Origin: an uncultured Roseburia sp.
GTDB lineage: Bacteria > Bacillota > Clostridia > Lachnospirales > Lachnospiraceae
Reading direction: 5' to 3'
Assembly: GCA_905206195.1 (NCBI GenBank)
Contig: CAJLGN010000083.1
Location: 1 to 6,341, forward strand
Length of the DNA stretch: 6,341 bases
The translations under genes were made by a program, and so were the position numbers. Shown here piece by piece: positions 1 to 5,741 of this stretch; position 1 is the stretch's first letter, and each line of letters opens with the position of its first letter. The notes under the pieces were generated by a model. That model saw only the letters and a list, made by a program, of their open reading frames with translations, was not told the DNA's origin and searched no databases.

Positions 1-353
1 ATAATGAGATCAATACCTTTGTCGCAAAGCGGATTATGGAGTCGAAGGGCATGTTCGTCGAACACGCTGGAAATGGGAGGGAAGCTGTGGAGGCTGTGTC
101 GGGGAGGCCGGAAGGCTATTATGATGTGGTCGTGATGGACATTCGAATGCCGGTGATGAACGGACTTGAGGCGGCGGAAATGATTCGGGGAATGGAGCGG
201 GACGATGCGCGCACCATCCCGATTATCGCCATGACTGCAAATGTCTATGATGAAGATATTCAGCAATCCCTCAGAGTGGGGATGAATGCTCATCTCGCGA
301 AGCCAATCGAACCGTCGCTTCTTCTGGAAACTATACTAAAATATATAAAATAA
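1..353 (+). CDS. Response-regulator receiver domain, C-terminal fragment of a probable hybrid sensor histidine kinase (5' truncated)
   Basis: The reading frame is open from the left edge, so this is the 3' end of a larger gene; the in-frame ATG at 36 is internal. The first codons read NEINTFVAKRIME, and the two edge bases AT fit the end of a GAT (Asp) codon, giving the DNE acidic-pocket motif of receivers. The phosphoacceptor Asp is in MDIRMPVMNG (codon 138-140). The conserved Thr is in IAMTAN (codon 234-236) and the conserved Lys in LAKPIEP (codon 300-302), so the domain looks competent for phosphorylation. The protein ends just after helix alpha-5, with no output or HPt domain. The DNEIN...VEHAGNGREAVE pattern is typical of receivers at the C-terminus of hybrid histidine kinases, which receive phosphate from the kinase core and pass it to an HPt protein. 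A stand-alone receiver is possible, because the kinase core lies outside the window. The lrgAB operon lies 176 bp downstream; a regulatory link is only inference. Confidence 0.88.
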   Translation, partial: NEINTFVAKRIMESKGMFVEHAGNGREAVEAVSGRPEGYYDVVVMDIRMPVMNGLEAAEMIRGMERDDARTIPIIAMTANVYDEDIQQSLRVGMNAHLAKPIEPSLLLETILKYIK

Positions 354-493
354 ATTTAATAATTGATACAATATATGAAGATATTTGACGCTGATGGTAC
401 TGAGGTCGGCGTGTGTGCAGCCGGATTGGCACACCTCCTCTGTGAAATCCGACTATGAATCTAAACGTTGAAAAACTGTTGTTATACTGAGCG

Positions 494-515
494 AGGTGAT
501 CATAAGTGACCACCT
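494..515. promoter_or_regulatory. Imperfect 9-bp dyad at the predicted lrgA transcription start
   Basis: The arms AGGTGATCA (494-502) and TGACCACCT (507-515) are reverse complements except at one position, around a 4-nt centre (TAAG). The dyad lies between the candidate extended -10 (480-488) and the ribosome binding site (518-524), where a repressor site or an RNA hairpin controlling translation would act. No T-run follows, so it is not a terminator. The regulator is unknown. Confidence 0.45.
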
Positions 516-517
516 GT

Positions 518-524
518 GGGAGGA
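518..524 (+). promoter_or_regulatory. Ribosome binding site of lrgA
   Basis: GGGAGGA lies 5 nt before the ATG at 530 and decides the start. The in-frame GTG at 506 lies upstream of this site and has no comparable purine run at the right distance. The ATG at 539 would be about 15 nt away. Confidence 0.75.
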
Positions 525-529
525 CAGAA

Positions 530-889
530 ATGAAATATATGAGACAATTTTTGCTGATCCTGCTCTTTTCTTTTGTGGGGGAAGGGCTGAAAAAATTACT
601 TCCGTTTCCGGTGCCGGCGAGCATCTACGGGTTAGTACTTTTGTTTGTTGCGCTTGAGGTTCGGATCGTTAAGATTGCGGCGGTGAGAGATACGGGAAAG
701 TTCCTGATTGAGATCATGCCGCTGATGTTTGTCCCGGCTGGTGTGGGGCTGATTACTTCCTGGGAGGCGCTTGCCCCCATCCTGGTTCCCGTGGTGGTCA
801 TCATGGTGGTGTCCACGGTGGTGGTCATGGCCGTTTCGGGAAAGGTGACGCAGTTTGTGATGAGAAAAAAGGGGGGAGCAGAGCATTGA
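530..889 (+). CDS. lrgA: LrgA/CidA-family holin-like membrane protein
   Basis: This is a 119-residue protein, matching the usual length of the CidA/LrgA family of small polytopic membrane proteins. It shows four hydrophobic stretches (about residues 5-20, 28-47, 58-77 and 80-103). Family landmarks are visible: the VPASIYGLVLLFVAL segment after an LPFP turn (residues 24-42) and the FLIEIMPLMFVPAGVGLI segment (58-75). The C-terminus is short and basic (MRKKGG). LrgA acts with LrgB. In Staphylococcus the pair opposes CidAB and limits murein hydrolase activity and lysis. In Bacillus and Streptococcus the related operon (pftAB, lrgAB) works in pyruvate uptake under LytST control. The sequence cannot choose between these roles. 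The stop codon overlaps the lrgB start by 4 bp, so the two are probably translationally coupled. Confidence 0.9.
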   Translation: MKYMRQFLLILLFSFVGEGLKKLLPFPVPASIYGLVLLFVALEVRIVKIAAVRDTGKFLIEIMPLMFVPAGVGLITSWEALAPILVPVVVIMVVSTVVVMAVSGKVTQFVMRKKGGAEH

Positions 890-1578
890 GAGAGTTTTTG
901 AGTGAGTCTGTCTTTTTTGGGGTGGCGATCAGCATTTTGACTTATGAATTCGGCATATTTTTAAAAAAGAAATTAAAGTGGACAGTGTGCAACCCGCTGC
1001 TCATCTCCATCGCGGCGGTCATTGTGTTTCTGGTGGCGTGCGATATTCCTTATGAGCGATACCAGGCGGGGGCGGGCTACATTAGCTATCTGCTGACCCC
1101 GGCGACAGTCTGCCTGGCTATCCCGCTCTACGAGCAGGTGGAATTATTGAAAAAGCACGCCTGGGCCATCAGTGCAGGACTTATTTCCGGCGTACTCACA
1201 AGCGCTCTGTGCGTTTTTGTGCTGGCGATCTTGTTTGGACTCGATCACGCACAGTACGTGACGCTCCTCCCAAAATCGATCACCACCGCGATCGGTATGG
1301 GTGTCTCGGAAGAGCTTGGCGGGTACGTCACAATCACAGTCGCCGTCATTGTCATAACCGGTGTGATTGGAAATGTTCTGGCGGAGACCATCTGTCGTAT
1401 TTTCCGGATCGAGGAACCGGTGGCTCGGGGAATTGCGATCGGCTCGTCCGCACATGCACTCGGCACAGTCAGGGCGATGGAGATGGGGGAGATCGAGGGC
1501 GCCATGAGCAGCCTCTCCATCGCGGTGGCAGGGCTGCTTACTGTGATTGCAGTGCCGCTGTTCGCGGGGCTCATATAA
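886..1578 (+). CDS. lrgB: LrgB-family membrane protein
   Basis: This 230-residue polytopic membrane protein has the usual length of the LrgB/CidB family. The conserved core is clear: LLTPATVCLAIPLYEQ (residues 69-84), LLPKSITTAIGMGVSEELGG (127-146) and GIAIGSSAHALGTVRAMEMG (182-201), followed by a final hydrophobic helix. The start is TTG at 886, forming a TTGA overlap with the lrgA stop, with a GGGGGGAG ribosome binding site at 871-878. No suitable ATG lies nearby. LrgB is the larger partner of LrgA; plant homologues (PLGG1) carry glycolate and glycerate, and Firmicute LrgAB-type pairs have been tied to pyruvate transport or to control of autolysis. Which applies here is open. No terminator is evident after the stop, so read-through into the LysM gene 91 bp downstream is possible. 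Confidence 0.92.
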   Translation: MREFLSESVFFGVAISILTYEFGIFLKKKLKWTVCNPLLISIAAVIVFLVACDIPYERYQAGAGYISYLLTPATVCLAIPLYEQVELLKKHAWAISAGLISGVLTSALCVFVLAILFGLDHAQYVTLLPKSITTAIGMGVSEELGGYVTITVAVIVITGVIGNVLAETICRIFRIEEPVARGIAIGSSAHALGTVRAMEMGEIEGAMSSLSIAVAGLLTVIAVPLFAGLI

Positions 1579-1669
1579 GGGAGCTGTGGAAAAGTATCTG
1601 CTTCCAGTGACACCCCCGACACATCTGACATATCATATAGAGAAAACAAAAAATGTAAATGGAAAGAAT
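1579..1669 (+). promoter_or_regulatory. Gap before the LysM gene with a weak promoter candidate
   Basis: GTGACA (1607-1612) and TATCAT (1631-1636) are separated by 18 bp and each match the sigma-A consensus at 5 of 6 positions. The same place also reads CATATCATA (1629-1637), which fits the CATANNNTA -10 of the late sporulation factor SigK, with an AC 17 bp upstream. Both matches are short and AT-rich, so either could be chance. The ribosome binding site of the LysM gene is modest (GGAAAG, 1661-1666). Confidence 0.3.
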
Positions 1670-2419
1670 ATGTATTGTCAGAATAGAATTATATACACCG
1701 TACAGGCGGGGGATTCCCTGTACCAGCTGTCCAGACAGTATCACACGACCGTCACTGAACTAATTCTCGGAAATCCGGGTGTCAACCCCTACAACTTACA
1801 GATCGGGATGCGCTTAAATATTTGTCCGGGGGAGGGGTATACAGGACCGGAGATGAATCGGAACCCAAATCCGAACGAGCAGACGCCGGGACAGATGGAG
1901 AACGCGGTGGAGAGTCTGATGGAAGCGATGCGCATGGCATGGATTGACCTGATTTTCTGGAACCGCATGTATCTGATGAGTGTGACGGCGGATGCCAGAG
2001 ATCAGCAGCAGCTTGAGGAGCGCGCGATGCAGGCTGCGGATGAGATCACAGATGTATTTGCGAGACACCTGCCGGTCAGCGTCACAAGGCAGCTGCGCAC
2101 GCTGCTGGCGGAGCACGTGGAGTTGACGGGGGAGATCGCCCGCACCTTAAAATCCGGCAACATGGAGAACTACGACAATTTGATCAAGCAGTGGTATGCA
2201 AATGCGAACCAGATCGCGACCCTTCTGGGCAATCAGAACCCATATTTCGGCGGCAGAGAGACCAGGAACATGCTGCTCAATTATCTGGATATGACCAGGG
2301 AGGCGATGGAGCATCAGGTCAACGGGGAGTACGGGGAGAGCATCGACACATTCCGCGATCTAAAAAATCAGGTGCTTGAGATGGCCGACTACTTTGCGCG
2401 GGGACTTCTGGCTCGCTGA
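1670..2419 (+). CDS. LysM-domain protein with helical C-terminal repeats, no signal peptide
   Basis: The 249-residue protein starts at ATG 1670, three bases after GGAAAG. The frame is open further upstream, but that part reads through the lrgB end and looks non-coding. Residues 7-52 form one LysM domain (YTVQAGDSLYQLSRQY, then NPGVNPYNLQIGMRL), a fold that binds N-acetylglucosamine-containing glycans such as peptidoglycan. A Pro/Asn-rich linker follows (about 60-75). Residues 83-249 look all-helical and appear to hold three related units of about 45-50 residues, with echoes such as ADEITDVFARHL, ANQIATLL and MADYFARGLL at their ends. I do not recognise this C-terminal region as a named domain. 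There is no signal peptide or membrane helix, which is unusual for a LysM protein but is seen in spore coat and cortex proteins such as SafA. The stop overlaps the DUF4474 gene start (TGATG), suggesting coupled translation. Confidence 0.85.
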   Translation: MYCQNRIIYTVQAGDSLYQLSRQYHTTVTELILGNPGVNPYNLQIGMRLNICPGEGYTGPEMNRNPNPNEQTPGQMENAVESLMEAMRMAWIDLIFWNRMYLMSVTADARDQQQLEERAMQAADEITDVFARHLPVSVTRQLRTLLAEHVELTGEIARTLKSGNMENYDNLIKQWYANANQIATLLGNQNPYFGGRETRNMLLNYLDMTREAMEHQVNGEYGESIDTFRDLKNQVLEMADYFARGLLAR

Positions 2420-3360
2420 TGGACTGCAGAAGCATTCTGATTGCGGCCGGCATCGCTGCAATACTTGTTCTGCTCTCCGTTTTGATCCTGGCAATCCTGC
2501 GAAGAGAAAAAAGTAAAAAAAGAGTATGCCGGATGGAGATGCCACAAAAGATTCACCTGTTGAATCAACTGGCAGAGCCATTTGGCTTTTTTTATATCGA
2601 AGAGGAGGATGTGTTTACCTCGCGCGTGGATGCGTGGCAGCGGCACAGTGGCTACACAGCCATGTACGACAAAGCAGCGGCGGGAGCCAACATGGTGATG
2701 GATGCGTTTCCCGTGTATTTTGACTTTGAGGGAAAAACCTGGCTCATCGAGTTTTGGAAAGGGCAGTACGGCATCAACACGGGCGGAGAGGTGGGGGTGT
2801 ATCACGCGAGGCACATTGTACCGCCATATTTTTATCCGGCGGTGCACTTTGAGGCAGCCGAGGACGATGAGATGCCTCGGATGCTGTGCTGTCTGGAGCG
2901 AAAGGAAGAGCGGATTTATGAACTTTTTGACCGGCACTGGTGGCTGACCGGATTTCGTATGGGAACGTTCTCAAAGCCGCGGGATTTGCGGATGGCGGTG
3001 GAGATCACATTCGACGAGGCGAAGATGGCGGAGGCTTTTTTTAAAGGGCTGCAAAAAACAGGGCTGCCCAGAAGCAGATTTCGCATCTGCTGCAATGAGG
3101 TGTGGATTAAGATCGACTTTAGCGGGAAGCGACCGTTTTTTGAGCATCTTCACCGCGCGTGTGTGCAGCGTTTGAACCATTTTTATTGTCTGTGTTACCG
3201 CGCCGTGACGAGACCGTTTGTGCGGACAGCTGATCGGATGCTGTTTTTATACTTTCAGCTGCCATTTTGTTTCCGCAGAATGCTGCGCCTTGGCTGCGGG
3301 CGCTTTCGCAAAAAATACCGGGGCGGGGGTGGTTATCCGGACTACAGAGCAGATGGGTGA
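2419..3360 (+). CDS. Membrane-anchored DUF4474 protein, function unknown
   Basis: This 313-residue protein has an N-terminal membrane helix (about residues 6-27) followed by a basic stretch (RREKSKKR). That predicts a single-pass protein whose main domain is cytosolic by the positive-inside rule. The body matches what I recall of DUF4474, a domain of unknown function found in Clostridia: FTSRVDAWQRHSGYTAMYD (66-84), FPVYFDFEGKTWLIEFWKGQYG (97-118), a TGGEVGVY turn and WWLTGFRMG (174-182). The many conserved Trp, Tyr and Gly residues suggest a compact fold, but I see no catalytic motif I can name. The ATG start overlaps the LysM gene stop by one base, and the phosphoesterase follows closely. 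The last 25 or so residues (RLGCGRFRKKYRGGGGYPDY...) are basic and Gly-rich and may be a poorly conserved tail or the result of a frameshift. Confidence 0.82.
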   Translation: MDCRSILIAAGIAAILVLLSVLILAILRREKSKKRVCRMEMPQKIHLLNQLAEPFGFFYIEEEDVFTSRVDAWQRHSGYTAMYDKAAAGANMVMDAFPVYFDFEGKTWLIEFWKGQYGINTGGEVGVYHARHIVPPYFYPAVHFEAAEDDEMPRMLCCLERKEERIYELFDRHWWLTGFRMGTFSKPRDLRMAVEITFDEAKMAEAFFKGLQKTGLPRSRFRICCNEVWIKIDFSGKRPFFEHLHRACVQRLNHFYCLCYRAVTRPFVRTADRMLFLYFQLPFCFRRMLRLGCGRFRKKYRGGGGYPDYRADG

Positions 3361-3397
3361 CACGCTATCATTGGAAACCGCCGCCCACGGGGGTGAA

Positions 3398-3404
3398 AGG
3401 GGGG
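3398..3404 (+). promoter_or_regulatory. Ribosome binding site of the phosphoesterase
   Basis: The purine run AGGGGGG lies 6 nt before the GTG at 3411 and supports that start. The alternative GTG at 3357 overlaps the previous stop (GTGA) but has only a weak purine stretch in front of it. Confidence 0.6.
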
Positions 3405-3410
3405 CAGAGC

Positions 3411-4208
3411 GTGGGATGCCACAGTAGAATTGACCGGGCACTCAATCGTGCCCTGCATCTACCTCTAAGCAGGTGTAGTCGCTACGTCGTCATCAGCGAC
3501 TGCCACAGGGGAGAGGGGACGGCGAATGACAACTTTTTAAAAAATCAGCACCTGTATTTTGCGGCGCTTGAGTATTATCTTGAGCACGGATTTTTCTATC
3601 TGGAGTTAGGAGACGGGGAGGAGCTCTGGGAGAACCGCTGCGCCAAGCGCATTGCAGAATGCCATGAAAACGTATATGATATGTTTGAGCGCTACGAAAA
3701 GGACTGTCGGATTCTGCGGCTGTACGGAAACCACAATATGGAATTGCGAGGTGTTCTGCCGGAGGCGGTGATCCTCAAGAACCAGGAGGGGGGAAGTGAC
3801 ATTTGTATGATCCACGGTCATCAAGCGGACTTTTTTAACGCAGTCTGTTGGCGGCTCTCGCGGTTTCTGGTGCGCTATCTGTGGAAACCGCTGGAGCGCT
3901 CCGGGGTGAATGATCCCACAAGTGCAGCGAGAAATTATAAAAAGGCGGCGCGCTATGAAAAATGTATGGAGGACTGGACGAGAAAGCATGGATGTTATCT
4001 GGCGGCGGGACATTCCCACCGCCCCAGACTCCCGGCGGATGGGAGCATGTATCTAAACGCGGGGAGCTGCGTGCATCCGAGGTGTATCACTGCCATAGAA
4101 ATCGAGGGGATGCGCATGACACTGGTAAAATGGGTGATGACGACACGCGCGGATATGACGCTTTATGTGGCGCGGGAAATACTGGCTGGGCCGCGCACGA
4201 TTTTGTGA
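3411..4208 (+). CDS. Calcineurin-like metallophosphoesterase
   Basis: From the GTG at 3411 the protein has 265 residues. The five metallophosphoesterase motifs are present in order: SDCH (D30, H32), LGDGEE (D68), YGNHN (N107, H108), MIHGH (H135) and AGHSH (H201, H203). These residues normally hold a two-metal centre that cleaves phosphomono- or diesters. The third motif reads GNHN rather than the usual GNHD/E, so the acidic partner of the catalytic His is replaced by Asn. Other conserved-looking segments are NDNFLKNQHLYFAALEYY, RFLVRYLWKPLE, DPTSAARNYKK and NAGSCVHPRCITAIEIEG. There is no signal peptide or membrane helix, so it should be cytosolic. The substrate is unknown. The start was chosen for its strong ribosome binding site and because the family-like sequence begins at RIDRALNRALHLPL; a GTG at 3357 would add 18 residues. 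It closes the cassette begun by the LysM gene. Confidence 0.88.
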   Translation: MGCHSRIDRALNRALHLPLSRCSRYVVISDCHRGEGTANDNFLKNQHLYFAALEYYLEHGFFYLELGDGEELWENRCAKRIAECHENVYDMFERYEKDCRILRLYGNHNMELRGVLPEAVILKNQEGGSDICMIHGHQADFFNAVCWRLSRFLVRYLWKPLERSGVNDPTSAARNYKKAARYEKCMEDWTRKHGCYLAAGHSHRPRLPADGSMYLNAGSCVHPRCITAIEIEGMRMTLVKWVMTTRADMTLYVAREILAGPRTIL

Positions 4209-4247
4209 GAAAAAAGCGGAAAATCGGCACTTTTTGAAAAAAAGCAT
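4209..4247 (+). terminator. Weak A/T-tract hairpin after the phosphoesterase
   Basis: AAAAAG (4211-4216) can pair with CTTTTT (4230-4235) around a 13-nt loop, just after the phosphoesterase stop. The stem has little GC, so this is at best a weak terminator. No better candidate is visible between this stop and the lysC promoter. Confidence 0.25.
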
Positions 4248-4276
4248 TTGACGGAACCACGATTTATGATTAATAT
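4248..4276 (+). promoter_or_regulatory. Sigma-A-type promoter of the aspartokinase gene
   Basis: TTGACG (4248-4253) and TAATAT (4271-4276) are separated by exactly 17 bp, a near-consensus vegetative promoter. The predicted start of transcription is near 4283, giving a leader of about 70 nt. That is too short for a lysine (L-box) riboswitch, which often precedes clostridial lysine genes. Confidence 0.7.
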
Positions 4277-4317
4277 ATATATCGTTATATTAAATCGTTA
4301 AAGTGCGGAGTAAATCG
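4259..4317. promoter_or_regulatory. Three TAAATCG boxes around the aspartokinase promoter (candidate operator)
   Basis: ACGATTTA (4259-4266) and TAAATCGT (4291-4298) form a perfect 8-bp inverted repeat. A third copy, TAAATCG, lies at 4311-4317, 20 bp after the second, or about two helical turns. The first copy sits between -35 and -10; the other two lie downstream of the predicted transcription start. ATCGTTA also occurs twice (4281-4287 and 4294-4300). This is the layout expected for a repressor bound on both sides of a promoter, but the AT-rich setting makes chance repeats more likely, and no regulator is identified. Confidence 0.45.
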
Positions 4318-4339
4318 ACTTTGGCGGCAGATGGTAATT

Positions 4340-4346
4340 GGAGGAG
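4340..4346 (+). promoter_or_regulatory. Ribosome binding site of the aspartokinase
   Basis: GGAGGAG lies 9 nt before ATG 4356. It rules out the in-frame TTG at 4338, which would overlap the binding site itself. Confidence 0.8.
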
Positions 4347-4355
4347 CGGAAGAAA

Positions 4356-5675
4356 ATGATTAAAGTTGTGAAATTCGGAGGCAGCTCCCTCGCCAGTGCG
4401 GAGCAGTTCGCAAAAGTGGGGCAGATCGTCGGAGCTGACAGGGAGAGAAGATATGTGGTTCCAAGTGCCCCTGGAAAGCGTAACGCCAAGGACACCAAGG
4501 TGACAGACATGTTGTACGCATGCTATGAGCTGGTGGAGGCTGATGAAGATTTCCGGGTTCCGCTCATGAAAATTAAGGACCGATATGACACAATTATCAA
4601 CGGCTTACACCTGAAATTGTCGCTGGAGGAGGAATTTAAGAAAGTCGCTGAGGATTTTAAAAATAAGGCGGGTGTGGATTATGCCGCATCGCGCGGGGAG
4701 TACTTAAACGGTATTATTATGGCGGACTATCTCGGATACACGTTTCTGGATGCCGCCGAGGTGATCTTTTTCCAGGAGGATGGAAGCTTTGATGCGGATA
4801 AGACCCAGCGCGTGCTGTCCGAAAGACTTTCTGCGATAGAATGTGCAGTCATTCCTGGTTTCTATGGCGCGCTGCCGGACGGGACCATCCGGACATTCTC
4901 GAGAGGTGGATCCGATATCACAGGCTCCATTGTGGCGAGGGCCGTGCAGGCAACCTGCTATGAAAATTGGACGGACGTGTCGGGATTTTTGGTGGCGGAT
5001 CCGGGGATTATAAAGAACCCTGAGCCGATCAAGACGATCACTTACCGCGAACTGCGCGAGCTGTCTTACATGGGGGCGAGCGTGCTGCATGAGGAGGCGG
5101 TGTTCCCGGTGAGAAAGGCGGGCATTCCAATCAATATCCGCAATACCAACGCTCCGGAGGAGGAGGGAACGTGGATTGTGGAGAGCACCTGCCATCAGTC
5201 GAAATACACCATCACCGGCATCGCCGGAAAAAAAGGTTTTGTGTCTGTCAATATCGACAAGGACATGATGAATGCGGAGGTTGGATTTGGCAGAAAGGTA
5301 CTGACCGCATTTGAGGAGAACCAGATTTCCTTCGAGCACATGCCGTCGGGGATCGACACTATGACCATTTTTGTGCATCAGCCGGAGTTCGAGGGAAAGG
5401 AGCAGGCGGTCATCTCCTCGATTCACCGCATTGCACAGCCGGACAGCATTGAGTTGGAGGGAGACCTCGCGCTGATCGCAGTCGTTGGGCGCGGTATGAA
5501 GTCCACACGGGGGACTGCCGGAAGAATTTTTTCCGCGTTGGCACACGCCAACATCAATGTCAAGATGATTGATCAGGGTTCCTCGGAGCTGAATATTATT
5601 ATCGGCGTCAGCAACGCGGATTTTGAGAATGCCATCCGGGCAATTTACGATATTTTTGTGGAGACACAGTTGTAA
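4356..5675 (+). CDS. lysC: Aspartate kinase (monofunctional, two ACT domains)
   Basis: The 439-residue enzyme phosphorylates L-aspartate with ATP to give aspartyl-4-phosphate, the first step toward diaminopimelate/lysine, threonine, methionine and isoleucine. Catalytic-domain motifs are clear: VKFGGSS near the N-terminus (residues 5-11, with the catalytic-site Lys), VPSAPGKR with DTKVTDMLY, ASRGEYLNGIIMADYLG, FSRGGSDITGS (S182-D187 region) and the WTDVSG loop (W205). A LSYMGASVLHEEAVFPVRKAGIPI segment follows. Two C-terminal ACT domains (about 286-355 and 370-435) should bind an amino-acid effector, and feedback inhibition by lysine and/or threonine is expected from the family. There is no homoserine dehydrogenase extension. 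Start ATG 4356 is preferred over TTG 4338 for spacing to GGAGGAG. The gene has its own promoter and is not tightly linked to its neighbours. The symbol lysC follows Bacillus/Clostridia use; the isozyme class cannot be fixed from sequence alone. Confidence 0.95.
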   Translation: MIKVVKFGGSSLASAEQFAKVGQIVGADRERRYVVPSAPGKRNAKDTKVTDMLYACYELVEADEDFRVPLMKIKDRYDTIINGLHLKLSLEEEFKKVAEDFKNKAGVDYAASRGEYLNGIIMADYLGYTFLDAAEVIFFQEDGSFDADKTQRVLSERLSAIECAVIPGFYGALPDGTIRTFSRGGSDITGSIVARAVQATCYENWTDVSGFLVADPGIIKNPEPIKTITYRELRELSYMGASVLHEEAVFPVRKAGIPINIRNTNAPEEEGTWIVESTCHQSKYTITGIAGKKGFVSVNIDKDMMNAEVGFGRKVLTAFEENQISFEHMPSGIDTMTIFVHQPEFEGKEQAVISSIHRIAQPDSIELEGDLALIAVVGRGMKSTRGTAGRIFSALAHANINVKMIDQGSSELNIIIGVSNADFENAIRAIYDIFVETQL

Positions 5676-5690
5676 GAGGCCGCGCGCACT

Positions 5691-5741
5691 ATGAAAATGC
5701 AGTGCAGGGTTCGGTCAGCACCGCAGGTGTTTGGACTATGA
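5691..5741 (+). other. 16-codon micro-ORF overlapping the start of the L,D-transpeptidase gene
   Basis: ATG 5691 opens a 16-residue frame (MKMQCRVRSAPQVFGL) whose TGA (5739-5741) overlaps the next ATG (5738-5740) in an ATGA junction. AAGAGG (5674-5679) lies 11 nt before it, a possible ribosome binding site. It could act as a leader ORF coupling translation to the downstream gene. A frame this short can easily arise by chance, and nothing shows that it is translated. Confidence 0.25.

Larger units (their letters stand above)
354..529 (+). promoter_or_regulatory. Intergenic region upstream of lrgA with candidate extended -10 promoter
   Basis: This non-coding gap starts AT-rich and becomes mixed in composition. 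The best promoter candidate is an extended -10, TGTTATACT at 480-488, with only a weak -35 (TCTAAA, 460-465), which predicts a start of transcription near 495. A second structure is an imperfect dyad around 402-440: GTGTGC (413-418) pairs with GCACAC (429-434), and outer GAGG/CCTC arms could extend it across an internal loop. No T-run follows it, so it is not a convincing terminator for the upstream gene. TTGACG at 385-390 resembles a -35 but has no -10 at the right distance. Confidence 0.45.

Noticed and set aside
402..440. Dyad GTGTGC/GCACAC as the terminator of the receiver gene
   Set aside because: The stem is short and no T-run follows, so it is kept only as a structure within the intergenic entry.
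506..529. GTG at 506 as the lrgA start (127-residue version)
   Set aside because: It lies inside the dyad and before the ribosome binding site; GGGAGGA at 518-524 serves ATG 530, and the 119-residue product fits the family length.
2389..2937. Open frame on the minus strand opposite the DUF4474 gene
   Set aside because: It is antisense to a recognisable domain, with a composition typical of a shadow frame.
3477..3501. 7-bp inverted repeat AGTCGCT / AGCGACT with an 11-nt loop early in the phosphoesterase gene
   Set aside because: It lies in well-supported coding sequence that encodes the SDCH active-site motif, and no T-run follows it.
4283..4355. Lysine riboswitch or T-box in the aspartokinase leader
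   Set aside because: The leader is only about 70 nt and shows no characteristic conserved helices or terminator.
4704..5546. Long open frame on the minus strand opposite the aspartokinase
   Set aside because: It is the antisense of a clearly conserved enzyme and its translation has no recognisable domain.
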